Assembly (NCBI GenBank): GCA_036186865.1
Contig: AP025054.1
Coordinates: 4,041,870 to 4,105,869, forward strand
Origin: Eustoma russellianum
Lineage: Eukaryota > Streptophyta > Magnoliopsida > Gentianales > Gentianaceae
Length of the DNA: 64,000 nt
Direction of reading: 5' to 3'
The position numbers and the translations under genes are program-made. The notes under the pieces are model-generated. The model ran no database searches. It saw only the letters and a list, made by a program, of their open reading frames with translations, and was not told where the DNA came from. How positions within the stretch are numbered: position 1 is the first letter of the stretch; every line of letters begins with the position of its first letter. Below, in pieces: positions 33,131-44,516 of the stretch.

Positions 33131-34180
33131 TATTTAGCTGTATAGTATCAAAATTAGCCGAATAACCTCTGCCTTACATGTATTATAAAATTGTAAGCCA
33201 AATTAAAATAAATAAAACTATAAGTAATACATAAACCAAATGATTGTTTATGTAACATAAATGAAAAAAAAGTGAGGAATTCGTATGAAAATTAGCATAG
33301 AAACTAATGAATGCTAAAATCCATGTGTAACCGTTTCAACCTTAACTAAAAAAAGTTAGGCGTTGTATGGGGGGATTGGCTCACAATTACTCCTCTGTCC
33401 CATTTTTTCTCTCTATTTCTTTACTTTATTAGGATGTTACTTTTTATAATAGCCGTACTTAATTATATTTAATTATTAGTTTATTTTTGTAAATTACAAA
33501 TGAAGACAAGGAATAATTTATGATCAATTGATGGATTAAGAGGCAAAATGAAAGTTAACGACTCTTAGTGACCAGATAATATATTGAATAATGTCTCTTT
33601 ATACCTTATTTCAAAACTGAACTAAGAGTATTATACTGTAACTAGTGTAACACATATATACTGGATGGAAGGACGGAGGGAGTATTATACTCCAACTAGA
33701 GTAGCACTTATATATTCTGGATGCCCCGACTTTTCCTGTCCTTTTTTCCCGATAAGTAATTATTTGGAGCAAAAGGCCATTGCTTGACTCAGAATCAAGA
33801 AGTATTGTAGAGGATGTAAATCAGAAGTCTAGCGGCTTTACAAGTTGGGTAAGGACTTTTGCAGTGATCCACATGTCCCTCTACAAATCAGGGTTTCAGC
33901 CTAGCATCAGTGGAACATCCAAACTGTACGTATCTCTATATTCGAGTTTTTGACTTCTTGAATCAAATCTAAATTCGAATAACAAATAACCTATGCTTTG
34001 GACCGGATAAGTAATTACTAAGAAACGTAAATGCCGTATCTTAATTGTGGAGATTTTTGTATGCACTCGTGATGAAAGCTTCAAAAGTGGAGGTGGAGTT
34101 CTTTTTCAGTCATATTCAGGACGACGGAATATTAAAAAGGCAAAAGAGGCATGTGGCCTTAACTTTCCTGTTGCTTCGTC
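33131..34180. other. Intergenic; contains a Stowaway-like MITE
   Basis: Apart from the MITE at 33390-33682 I recognise nothing in this stretch. Confidence 0.4.
33390..33682. mobile_element. Stowaway-like MITE
   Basis: Ends CTCCTCTGTCCCATTTT and ...GGAAGGACGGAGGGAG form imperfect inverted repeats of the common CTCCCTCCGTCC type. TA dinucleotides flank both ends (33388-33389, 33683-33684), as expected for Tc1/mariner-type MITEs. Length 293 bp. Confidence 0.6.
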
Positions 34181-34195
34181 AGGTATTGAGTGCCC

Positions 34196-34439
34196 GCCCC
34201 CATGGGCATAGTCTACTGGTAATTGATAAGGTGATTGGAGGTAAAGAACCCCGACGTCTCGAATTCGAACCCGTGTAGAGGCAATTTTTGTTGAAATATT
34301 ACAAGGGTTGCTTCTGGGCTTCTGAATCTCGTGTGTATTCTCCCTTGTAGGACTGCTGGTAGAGCACATCCCTCGATTTACATCCTACCTGGCTAAGGAG
34401 CCTCTGGTACAAGTGGGGAATAACCTACTCCCTTAACAA
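34196..34439 (+). mobile_element. SINE with 15-bp target duplication
   Basis: The 244-bp insert is flanked by the exact direct repeat AGGTATTGAGTGCCC (34181-34195 and 34440-34454). Near its start are an A-box-like TAGTCTACTGG (~34208) and B-box-like ATTCGAACCCG (~34262), the RNA polymerase III promoter of tRNA-derived SINEs. It has no coding potential. Confidence 0.65.
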
Positions 34440-34627
34440 AGGTATTGAGTGCCCATTTAATTCAGCAATTGCATATCTTTCTGACAATTTCAAGTTTCTG
34501 CTATCCATTATAATCAATTCCCTTGCCACCTGAAAAGGCAGTTCGTTTTTTCAATTAAAATGAAAATCAAACATGTTATAGAAAATTTTGGTTAAAGAGC
34601 CATTAAGAATTAAAAAGTTTAAAGTAA

Positions 34628-35754
34628 GTGGTACAATTTAAATTTTTCGAAGTACGGCCTATAAAAATGCGGTTAGTCGTTGACCACGGTAAAACTTGTC
34701 AATTTTATATGGTTGGTCAAGGCTACAAACAATCCAAGAATGATTATACTATGTTCATCAAGCAATCCAACACCACGCTCCTAGTCCTTTTAGTCTATGT
34801 AAATGACACAATTGTTGCCAGCAATTTATCCTCTCAGATCACCATCTTTAAAGAAACTTTGCACCAATCATTCAAGATTAAAGATTTAGGGTCTCTTAAA
34901 TACTTTCTTGGCATAAAGATGGCTAGGTACAGGGAGATCATGCTATCCCAAAGGAAGTATGCACAAGAACTGGTAGAACGGACGGGTTTCTTAGGTTCAA
35001 AACCTGCGAACAGCCCTATGGAGCAGAATTCTAAGTTAGCTCATAATGATTCACAGTTGATCTTTGATGTATCAGCATATAGAGTACTTATAGGCAGATT
35101 GTTGTATCTCACAATCACTTGGCCAGATATTTCATTCACAGTCCAGCAACTGAGTCAATTCCTGGATAAGCCTACAAAATTGCATCTAAAGGCTGCACAT
35201 AGACTGCTAAGATATTTGAAAGGACACCTGACAAGGCATTGTTTATCCTAGTAATGGCAAATTGGAATTGAAAGCATTTGCGGATTTTGATTGGGCAGGA
35301 TGTGGAGATAAGGAAGTCCATTACTGGGTATTGTATGTTCCTGGGTGATTCATTAGCATCTTGGAGGGCCAAGAAGCAAAGCAATGTTTCTAAGTCTTTT
35401 TCTGAAGCAAAAAAAAGCTTTAGCGATGGCAACGTGTGTGGTATAGGTGCTATTATACCTGTTAGTTGATTTGGACATAAGACATTTGAAGCCAGTAGAG
35501 TTGTTTTGTGATAATAAGAGTGACATTTACATTGTGGAAAACCCTGTGTTTCATGAGAGAACAAAACACATTGAGATTGATTGTCATATTGTAAGGGAGA
35601 AATATAAGCACGGAGTCATTCACCTTATGCCCATCAGGTCTGAGTTTCAGTTAGCTGACATCTTTACAAAAGCCTTAGATTTAGGGACACTGCAGAACCT
35701 GACTACTGCTATGGGAGTGTATAACATCTTTGACAAGTCAGGTTCGAGGGGGAG
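34628..35754 (+). pseudogene. Truncated copia RT-RNase H remnant
   Basis: Begins inside RT (NDYTMFIKQ, then LVYVNDTIVASN, where the catalytic YVDD has become YVND), then LKYFLGIKMARY, YRVLIGRLLYLT, DISFTVQQLSQFL, AHRLLRYLKG. The RNase H part is shifted among frames (DWAGCGD, KSITGYCMFLGDSLASWRAK, FCDNKSDIYIVENP, QLADIFTKAL). At 35745 the tract CGAGGGGGAG leads into TGTTGCAGTAGC (35755), the probable start of a truncated 3' LTR. 5' half missing. Confidence 0.85.
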
Positions 35755-35885
35755 TGTTGCAGTAGCTGCGGAAGAGCTGAAATTGAAGGAAGCACAACCC
35801 AATGAGAAGTAGAATAGATGGAGCAGCAACCGTTGGATTGGATAGCAAATTGAAGGTCAGGATGATGAGAGAGTGAGCTAGCAAT
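35755..35885 (+). repeat. Truncated LTR of the copia remnant
   Basis: It starts TGTTGCAGTAGC directly after the polypurine tract and stops at the edge of the segmental duplication near 35890. Confidence 0.45.
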
Positions 35886-36768
35886 CTAATGATGAGAAAA
35901 CGTGAAAACAAATAGGCTTCAGAACTCATAATGAAATAAATACGTTGACATAGATTGTGTATCAATATTGTATGTTATATATAATTTTACAACGACTCTA
36001 TAAACTATGAATGTGAAATTCGATTGACTCCAAAATTAGTAAAAAAGTTAACCTTGTCAAGGGAACTTGCATGGTATTCAGACAGGGTGGTTGTTAGTAG
36101 ATTTGAAGCTGTTTCCAGTTACCGAAAACCGACATACCTGGAAAGATGCTGTTTGAGTCAAAGCTGATGAAAACTTCAGTTTTGACCTTTAGAGATTATT
36201 CAGTTAAGTGATGAAATAATAGAAACCACCTTGCAGGGTGCTAAGCGAACCGAACAGTTCTCGAACTGTTCGCGTTCAGTTCGTATTTGGTTCGAGTTCG
36301 TTTGTTAATTTTACTTAAACGAGCAGAATTTGAACATCTATTTGGGTTTGTTGAGTTAAACGAGCCAAACTATTCACGAACTGTTCAGCTCGTTGAAACA
36401 GTAATAATGTTATCGAGCCAGACTCGAACTAATTCTAAAGCTCGTTTAGTTAAATGATCATGTCTAAACAGTTCGTTTAGCTAAACGATAATTCGAAAAC
36501 CTAGTATTCGGCTTAGCTCGTTTCGTTAACACCTGCTTCCATTGTCATTATTCAATTGTAATGTCTCAACAGGTCAGCATTTAATATCAAATCTTCTATT
36601 TTTATGAATGACGCTTGGTCCAGCAGTCAAGAGTTGAGAGATATAACACAAGGTCTTAGGTTTCATTTTGTGTATACTCATAAAGGCAAATGTTGTCCAT
36701 TTTAGCAGTGGTACATCTAAATGTTAAAAAAAAAGAAGTAGAAGAGATTTTCCTTCTTTGAATTACTA

Positions 36769-38275
36769 GTGACTTATCTATTTTTGTTATGTATGGAAGT
36801 CTTAAGTTTAAGGATTGAACATGCGGTGACTGCAAAACTTTGGAATCCTATACCTACATCTCGGCTGGGACCTCGCATCTCGCACTTATTCTTTGCGGAC
36901 GACCTCTTACTGTTTGNNNNNNNNNNTATTCTTTGCGGACGACCTCTTACTGTTTGGAGATGCCACAGACCATCAAGCGAGGGTAATAGAGGAAATAGTG
37001 ATGGACTTTTGCAAAGTCTCTGGTCAAAGTGTTAGTGTTCGAAAATCACAAGTTCTAGTCTCGAAGAACATGCCTATCACGTTCAATCCTGATGTACTCT
37101 CGACATGGGGCATCTCTCGGACTGTCGATTTTGGTGCATACCTCGGTATGCCACTACTTTATGGGAGGGGAGGTCGACGAGCCTACAATTATATTGTTGA
37201 TAAGGTTCGGAGTCGTCTGTCTACATGGCAATCCAAACTGTTATCACAAGCAGGTAGATGTATCCTGATCCAGAGCGTCTTGCTTGCTATGCCTAATTAT
37301 GCAATGCAAACGGTATGCTTACCTGCTACTTTAATTGATGAGATTGAGAAGTTGGCTAGACGTTTTTTCTGGGGAGAAACGGAACATACACGCCACATGC
37401 ATTGGATATCCTGGGGCAAAATATGTTGTCCCAAGTCACAGGGGGGTTTGGGCCTAAAAAACCTACGTGCTATGAATTCAGCCATGTTGATGAAGTTAGG
37501 ATGGAAACTTCTTACGTGCCAAGATTCACTTTGGGTGAGAGTCCTAACATGCAAATATGGTACACTGCTCCAACCGCAGCTTGCGAAAAAAACCACTGCA
37601 TTATGGCGACATCTCCGTGGTGTACTCCCGTCACTCATTGCGAATATTGATATCATTTCGGATTTGAGCGCAACAAATGGAGAAGCAATAAGGTGGAAAT
37701 CTACAAAGTCGGGTCATTTTGATGTCTCAAGCGCATATGCAGTACTTATGCCAACCGCCGACCACGCACATCCTTGTTGGAATAGCATATGGAGCATGTC
37801 CGGACCACGCCGTTTTCATCTACTCTTATGGCGAATTCATCATAATTCACTTCCAACCAAATCATTTCTTCACCATCGTAGGGTTGCAAGTGACAGTATT
37901 TGTGATATTTGTGAGCACTATGAGGAAGATATCTTCCATGCATTACGAGACTGTAGGTGGTCACGCATGATATAGAACCACCTCCTTCGGCCTGAGCTGC
38001 GGCATCGTTTCTTCCATGCGCCTTCCATTCAAGACTGGGTAGCGGCCAACCTCAATGACATGACGCAGCTTGAAGAATGCAAAGCAGAATGGAGACACAT
38101 CTATATGCAGGCAGTATATACCATTTGGTACTGGAGGAACCAGTTAACACACGACACCATTCGACAACTGCCACCGGCCTTGCATGTTTGCCAGGATGTA
38201 GTTAGTAGAGCAGTGCTACAGATTTCTGTAAATGATTCTACACGTAATTTAGAAGAGCATATGGTAGACGTTTAG
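36769..38275 (+). pseudogene. L1-type LINE, 3' half of ORF2
   Basis: The reverse transcriptase C-terminus begins at 36769 (LFLLCMEVLSLRIEH, HLFFADDLLLFGDATD with the FADD catalytic box), followed by the thumb and connection (WGISRTVDFGAYLGMPLL, WGETEHTRHMHWISW), a zinc-finger RVT region (W.SGHFDVSSAYAVL, WSMSGPRRFHLLLWRI, DSICDICEHYEEDIFHALRDC) and a C-terminal tail to 38275. TAG at 37973-37975 is the only nonsense codon, and the same frame stays open to 38273. The frame is also cut by the N gap at 36917-36926, whose collapse with the duplicated 30 bp would restore phase. Endonuclease and RT N-terminus are missing, as in 5'-truncated LINEs. Confidence 0.88.
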
Positions 38276-38334
38276 ATTTGTGGATGTAAACATATGATAT
38301 TTTTACTGCAATAAAAGTTCCATTTCAACAAAAA
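36770..38334 (+). mobile_element. 5'-truncated LINE insertion
   Basis: Compared with duplication copy 1, this block replaces ~145 bp (30570-30715). It ends with CAATAAAAG and an A-rich tail (AACAAAAAAAATAAG). The open frame of ORF2 lies inside. Confidence 0.75.
36887..36956. other. 10-N gap with identical 30-bp flanks
   Basis: The 30 bases at 36887-36916 recur exactly at 36927-36956, on either side of ten N. The overlap is the FADD region of the LINE. It looks like two overlapping contig ends joined by a placeholder. Confidence 0.95.
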
Positions 38335-38571
38335 AAATAAGTTTTGAGCATATAGCGAGTTAAAATAAAAAAATTGCAAATCATTGAATATAAGAAAATA
38401 TTGACATCATATGCATTTGTATATGTATTTGTTTAAGAAACAGAAGTATTGCAACACACAGAAAACACTATGCTACAGATGTTACCTAATCACTAGGTAA
38501 TATTTGGATAATTCTTTGGAAATTGGCAGAATGGTATCAAGTAGACAAAAATAGAGATGAGATAGATTGAT

Positions 38572-41083
38572 TGTTATAATCCGAAATTTTTGAACTAATT
38601 GTTACACGTTAATTTAAAAACTAAGTAGCCGTTGGTGTAACGATCCTTTCGAAATTAAATTAGTTGTAGCGAGTTAATTATGCCCAAGTAATTTTGTAAT
38701 TACACACAATGATTATGTAAATATATGTATAGGCAATAATATAGGGTAAGAAAAAGAAAAATAGAAAATAAATGAAATATATATAAAAAAAGGAAAAAAG
38801 AAGAAATAAGATAAATAATAATTAATAATGAAAAAATAAAAAAATAAAAAAGGAGAAGTGGATTGAGGGGGGGTTGTAACCGCCCCTCAAATTTTGCATG
38901 TGGCAATTAAAATGACATGGGGGATATGGAGAAATGAAGGAACAATAATAAAAAAAAGAGAGAGAAAAAGTGAAAGAAAGGGAAAGAGGGCAACGGGCGG
39001 CAGCGGCAGCAGAGAAGGGAGGAAGGAGGAAGGAAGAAGGAAGAAGAGACAAGAGAGAAGGAAAAAGGAGAAGGGGAAGGGGAAGGCATTCGAACCCAAT
39101 ATTGATATACGTATAGTGTATAAGTGTCTGCGTCCAGGTAGGTTCCCTTTTTCTCTCCAATTGGTACAAATTCAAGCATGCTCTAGTGGTATTTTATTTG
39201 TTTTTGTTGTTTTAATTGTTGAAGTGCATAGCATGTTGTTTGATCTGTGAAAAGCATGAAGTTTTGAAGACTCTGGTATGCGTGTATGCTACTGCGTGTA
39301 TCCGGTATGTATTGCGTGCTTTGGTTTTGATTTTAGGAAAAAATTTGATAATCAAAATAGTAAAAATATTGCATGATTAGAGATTTTTTATTTTGTTTTG
39401 GCCTTAAATAGGTTCCCATAGACTGGAAATAGGTAGAAATATTGATCGGGGTAGAAAAACAGGCGACGGAGGCCGCAGGTGCGCCTCATGCGCCTCCAGA
39501 AGGGGCCGCGCGTGGGCTGCACGCGCCCCTTTTGCCACTGCGCAGTAATATATGAAAATCTTAAAAAAAAGAGAGAATTGGACCGGACCTGACCAGGCTC
39601 GGGCGGACCGGACCCTTAGCGGGCCGGTTGTGCACTAGACTGGCCCGTTTAACGGAAATGTAAAAAAAAAGGGTTGCGCCGACCACGGGCCGGGCCGAAC
39701 GGCCAACGGGCCGGGCCCTAGTAGACGGCCCAATTAACTCAACTTTAAAAAAAAACACATCTATTCGGCGCCAGACCTGCCATCGCGGGCTGGGCCTACG
39801 CGGGTGGAGCGGATCAGGGCTGGCGGTTGGCAGGCCGGCCCTTGATAATTTTTGATAAATAAATTATTTCTGAATTTCTGGAATTTGTTTAATTGTTATT
39901 TAATTAGTTAAAATAGTAATAATTATAGGAAAAATATAAATAAATATCAGAAAATTATAAATAAATTCCAAAAACTATAAAATGTTGAAATCTAATTATT
40001 TTCATTAAATTTCTGTAATTGCGATAATTTATTTAATTTGGATAATTAGGTAATAAATATAAATAAATTAGAGAAAAATAAGAAAAAATATAGAAATTAC
40101 ATAATAAATGTATACAAGCCCTGGAAAAATAGGTTTAATGTCAAACAACATTAAATCACTACTTGGATAATAAATGAACTTAGATTTGAGTGCCGGAGGA
40201 TGGTGAGGATGGGCTAGGGGCCTCAGGCGATCTTTAAATGAACCTAGATTTGAGTGCCGGAGGATGGTGAGGATGGACCAGGGGCCTCAGGCGATTACAT
40301 TGTTTGCATTCATGGCACGTGCATTGCATTGATGGTGGGTCGTGACGTACGGGTCACGGGACCTCAGGATGGTGTACGGTGGCGGGGCCAAGTACACTCA
40401 GGATGATGACTGTGGGTGGGTAGGACCCACAGCCACTCAGTAGGTCCCGGGATCATGCATTGCATGACGGAGATATCGGTATTTTGTGTGACAAGACTTT
40501 GTTGTGTGTGACATGCATAGTAGTACATGCATCACGATGTTGCACATTCTTTATCTGGATTGAATTACCTTTCCGCATTCTTTCATATGCTTATGTGATA
40601 TCATGTCCTATGTGATATGTGTTATATCATTCTTGTATGCTCGTCTTATACTAGTTGGAGGCAGGTGCCTACTGGGTGATTTTCCGTCACTCACCCCTAC
40701 TCCCCCCCACCAGGTGAGCAGGAAGAGACTTACGACTACATCTTTGTTAAGGACGGGGCTGATACGGTGGAGTGGCAGACTGTTGGTCACGCCTAGGATA
40801 TAAGAAGACCCTGCGACTGTTTGTCCTTATTTTATTGGGATCTCATTGGACATCACCTTGTTTAGACTTTCAGACTTATGTTATTGTCAGTATTTGGTTC
40901 ATTATTGTATTAAGGAACTTTCTTTATCAAGAAAACTTTATGTTATTGTATTTCGTTTCCGCACAAAAAATTTCTACGTCTTTTCGGACATGTTGGAAAT
41001 TGATTCGACGCTTTGTATTCTCCTTAGTGAGATACGGCGGGCGTACTGTTCCCGATGATAGGGTTCGAGAGCAGGGCGCTACA
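38572..41083 (+). repeat. 5' LTR of Gypsy element (2,512 bp)
   Basis: It contains a purine-rich patch (38930-39090), a GC-rich segment (39450-39840), an AT-rich segment, and a 64-bp tandem pair at 40176-40294 (GAAC.TAGATTTGAGTGCCGG). The frames within are low-complexity, not genes. Confidence 0.92.
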
Positions 41084-41099
41084 GGTGGTATCAGAGCCG
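41084..41099 (+). promoter_or_regulatory. PBS of Gypsy element
   Basis: GGTGGTATCAGAGCCGAG lies directly after the LTR end and is complementary to initiator Met tRNA. Confidence 0.85.
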
Positions 41100-41389
41100 A
41101 GGCTTCAGATCCGCCTCGGGAACGCAGGATTAACTAGATCATTTAGACGTAAGCTATGATCTCTTTCTACAAATGACAAATATACCCCTAATAAATGAGG
41201 TAGACCTAAGTTATGATTGGGTTATGGGAGGTGTGTGCCGTTGGTGAGCATTCTCTACTTAATTATCGTTGAACTCCGAACCTACGCGTGAGCCTCATAA
41301 AGGCTCAAATCCATCGATCACTCCCATCCGAATTCTCGTCAAGATTCGCACGAGATCCAGAAAAATACCGATGTGTCGTAAATAATCTG

Positions 41390-42245
41390 GCAAAGGAGGC
41401 AACGGTGGTTGCAGTAACGACCACCAGAATTATGGGGCCATTTCCGAGGCATTGGCTGACACCATGGCCACCACTTTGGCGCAATAGCGGCAGTAGCAGT
41501 AGAACTAGTGTCTCCCACCGCTGGCGCCACCGGAATCTGAGGTTCTATTACATGGAAATGCAGGACATCCGGAATCCGATGTTTAGAAGGACCCTTCATC
41601 AGGGAGGCATAAATATGCGGCATGGCCGCTAATAATCACAAGACCGCTCGCGAGGGAAGTACAACCGTGGAGGAGTGCATGTCCACCGCTGCCACCATGT
41701 GCTCCTTGTAGATGCCACGTTTGGGTCAGTGTGGGAGGATTATGCAAGCGTGAGTGCCACAACAAGGATGTTTTACGAGTAAGGACACTGAGCAGAGGCC
41801 GGCACTACCTTCACAGCAGAATCAAGAACAACATAAAAGGAAGCAAGGATCAGTGTCCATATCCACGTGATGACTGATGCGGACATCGGAAAGGCTAGCG
41901 ACGTCGTAGCGGAGTTCAACCGCCGGCGACCAGGTATCAATGACTCATCATCAGTACAGATGATGTAATCAGAGATAAATGATCAGAGTTGCGCAGCGGA
42001 AACGTGGGTTTCTTAAGTCATGTAAGTTCAGAAGAGTGAACCTCAGTGGATCCTAAGAAGATTAAGGATATCACTGAGTAGCCCTGACCGACCAAGATGA
42101 CTGAAGTAAGGAGTTTTCTTGTTGTGGCCAGCTGCTACATGGAATTTGTTTAAGGATTTTCGTCGATACTGGTGTCCCTGAGCAGAAGGAAGCATAAGAA
42201 GACAAAGTTCGAGTGGACAGTTGATATCAACAAAGATATCAACAA
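41390..42245 (+). pseudogene. gag and RT scraps of the Gypsy element
   Basis: A gag scrap reads NYGAISEALADTMATTLAQ at ~41431. After many stops, 42007-42245 matches the RT/RNase H junction of Tekay/Del chromoviruses: GFLSHVSSEE, SVDPKKIKDITE, RPTKMTEVRSFL and a final KFEWT. Most of protease, RT and RNase H is gone. Confidence 0.7.
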
Positions 42246-43269
42246 AGTTTCGCTGAGTCAAAATAATAATAAAACTCAAACACAAGACCATAATACATAA
42301 TGTTTCTAATTAACTATATATACACGCACTGATTAACACAACATGCGTTAGCGACATATTTCCACATATCAACCACATACAAGAACATCAACATACAAAA
42401 TCCAGCCTAATTACGCCAAGAGATATAACACAGTACAAAAAAAGAGAGAGAGAGATATCACATAACATAATGAACTATAAATATACAACGACATAAGTCA
42501 ACAATATATATATGTACACACACGCACACATATACATACATATACGTAAATATATACATATATACATATACATACAAAGCGACCAACATAAAAAATATAA
42601 CGTAATAGGTAAAAGCTCACAATATATATAGAATACGATAACAACATAGGAGTAGCAAATATGTAAAAGAGATACGATAAGTCAGGATTATATGTGCTAA
42701 ATGATCACTATAAAAAAACGAACCCATGCCAGATATCCAACTTAGAAATTTATAAATGTTAAGCTGTTAATATATTATTGTGGGTTACTAATCCACAGAG
42801 TAATACACAATTACAAAAAAAAACCAACACCCAGTCTTTTACAACAATAAAGAAGCAAATAGACAAACACAATTTGTTACAACATCAATGATATAACGTA
42901 AATAAAACGATTAAAAACATACAAATAGATACACGAAACAAAGGTAACTACACGATGCTAAGTACATATGCACAAGTATACACACAACTGTTTTAATGAG
43001 CCCACAACATAACTAATACAACAAAACAGTAATAAACATCATAGTATATAACAACAACAAACAGCACAATTACAAAGAATACAATAACAAATACTTTGCA
43101 TACAAGACATGGATTACAAAAATAGGCATACCATTATAAGTTTTAAAACAAATTAACAACATACACATTTATAGTAAAGCATATTAATTATGAATTAGGA
43201 ACGACATAGTATTGCATGGAAACATAGTAATAGATTAAAGAGTAAATAATTTAATAACAGAAAAACAGT

Positions 43270-43306
<37 letters not shown>

Positions 43307-43780
43307 TTTTTTATTAATTATCTTACTTGAGCCCCCCAAATAAATTATATATATCTACATTACAGTAAAATTCATGCATCTATGAAATTTCTTTGAAATA
43401 ATTTATACAGGATATTTGTATAATAATAAGATAAGCTAGTACGAAAAATATAGAGTACAGGTAACAAAAATTATCGACCACTAACATAAGTACAAAAAGA
43501 GAGATCACGAAAAAAAAATATAAAATAGATAAATAAAATCAATGCGCACAGCATGTGTACTACTTAAAAACTCAACTAATATACAATATAAATATAAGAC
43601 ATGTGACATACTACAGATAACGATCGTGAATTCATTAGCTACATTTGATTCGTAAGTCATACATGCGTATGACATAAGGATACACAACATACTATACAAA
43701 TATCTATACTAAACATGTTTAACAACTTAACAATTAAAACGACAACACATGTTAAAACTCGTGTATGTTGATATATAGTA
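42246..43780. other. A-rich non-coding filler inside the Gypsy element
   Basis: About 1.5 kb with strong A excess and few G or T on the + strand, rich in ATAACAACATA-like text, with a (GA)n run at 43272-43303. There are no coding frames or termini. It sits where RNase H and the integrase core should be. Confidence 0.6.
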
Positions 43781-43804
43781 GACAGAGCCACGTTGAGCGT
43801 TGTA

Positions 43805-44505
43805 ATTCATCCCCAACCCGATGAGTAGTCGGAGAGGACAATGCATACTATTGAGGACATGCTGAGGGCTTGCGCACTAGACTTCAGAAGAAACTGGGAT
43901 GGTATGATCAAGTTGATCAAGTTTGTTAACAGCAACAGTTACCATAACGCCATCAGCATGGCGCCATGTGAGACGCTCTATGGACGTAAGTGTAGATCCC
44001 CAGTCCAGTGGAATAAAATGGAAGAGTGTACTACTACCAGTACAGAGCTGATTGAGCAAACCATAGAGAAGGTGAAGTTGGTTCACGGAAGGCTCAAAGT
44101 TGCTCAAGACAGAAGTAAAAGCTGACGCCTCGGTATATTGGCCCCTACGAGGTGCTCGAAAGAATTGGTTCGCTAAGCTTACCGTTTGGCGTTACCTCCG
44201 GCGCAGCACAGGTGCACGATGTATTCTATGATACCCAATGAGGAGGTACCCCGGATCCGAGTCATGTAGTGGACGCACTGCCTGTGAGGACCAGTTCGGA
44301 CATATCATATGATGAGACTCCTGTTCATATCATAGATCGCAAAGACCAGGAGCTGAGAAGAAGAATTATTCCGTATGTCAAGGTGCAATGGAGCAATCAT
44401 AAGGAAAATAAAGCGACAAGGGAGCTGAAGGATCAGATGCACGAGCGCTACCCCCTATCTCTTCGAGTAAGGTACGTCAAGTTTCGAGAACGAAACTTCT
44501 TGTAA
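43805..44505 (+). pseudogene. Integrase C-terminus and chromodomain-like end of Gypsy element
   Basis: Reads ERTMHTIEDMLRACALDF, NSYHNAISMAPCETLYGRKC and RSPVQW, the conserved Gypsy integrase tail, then after a frame change a Tekay/Del-type C-terminus (SYDETPVHIIDRKDQELR, IPYVKVQWSNHKENKATREL). A polypurine-like GTAAGGTGGGTAGGA precedes the 3' LTR. Confidence 0.8.
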
Positions 44506-44516
44506 GGTGGGTAGGA

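Noticed and set aside
38822..39250. Gly/Arg/Lys- or Ser/Pro/Phe-rich frames in the Gypsy LTR
   Set aside because: They come from a purine-rich low-complexity patch, present in both LTRs.
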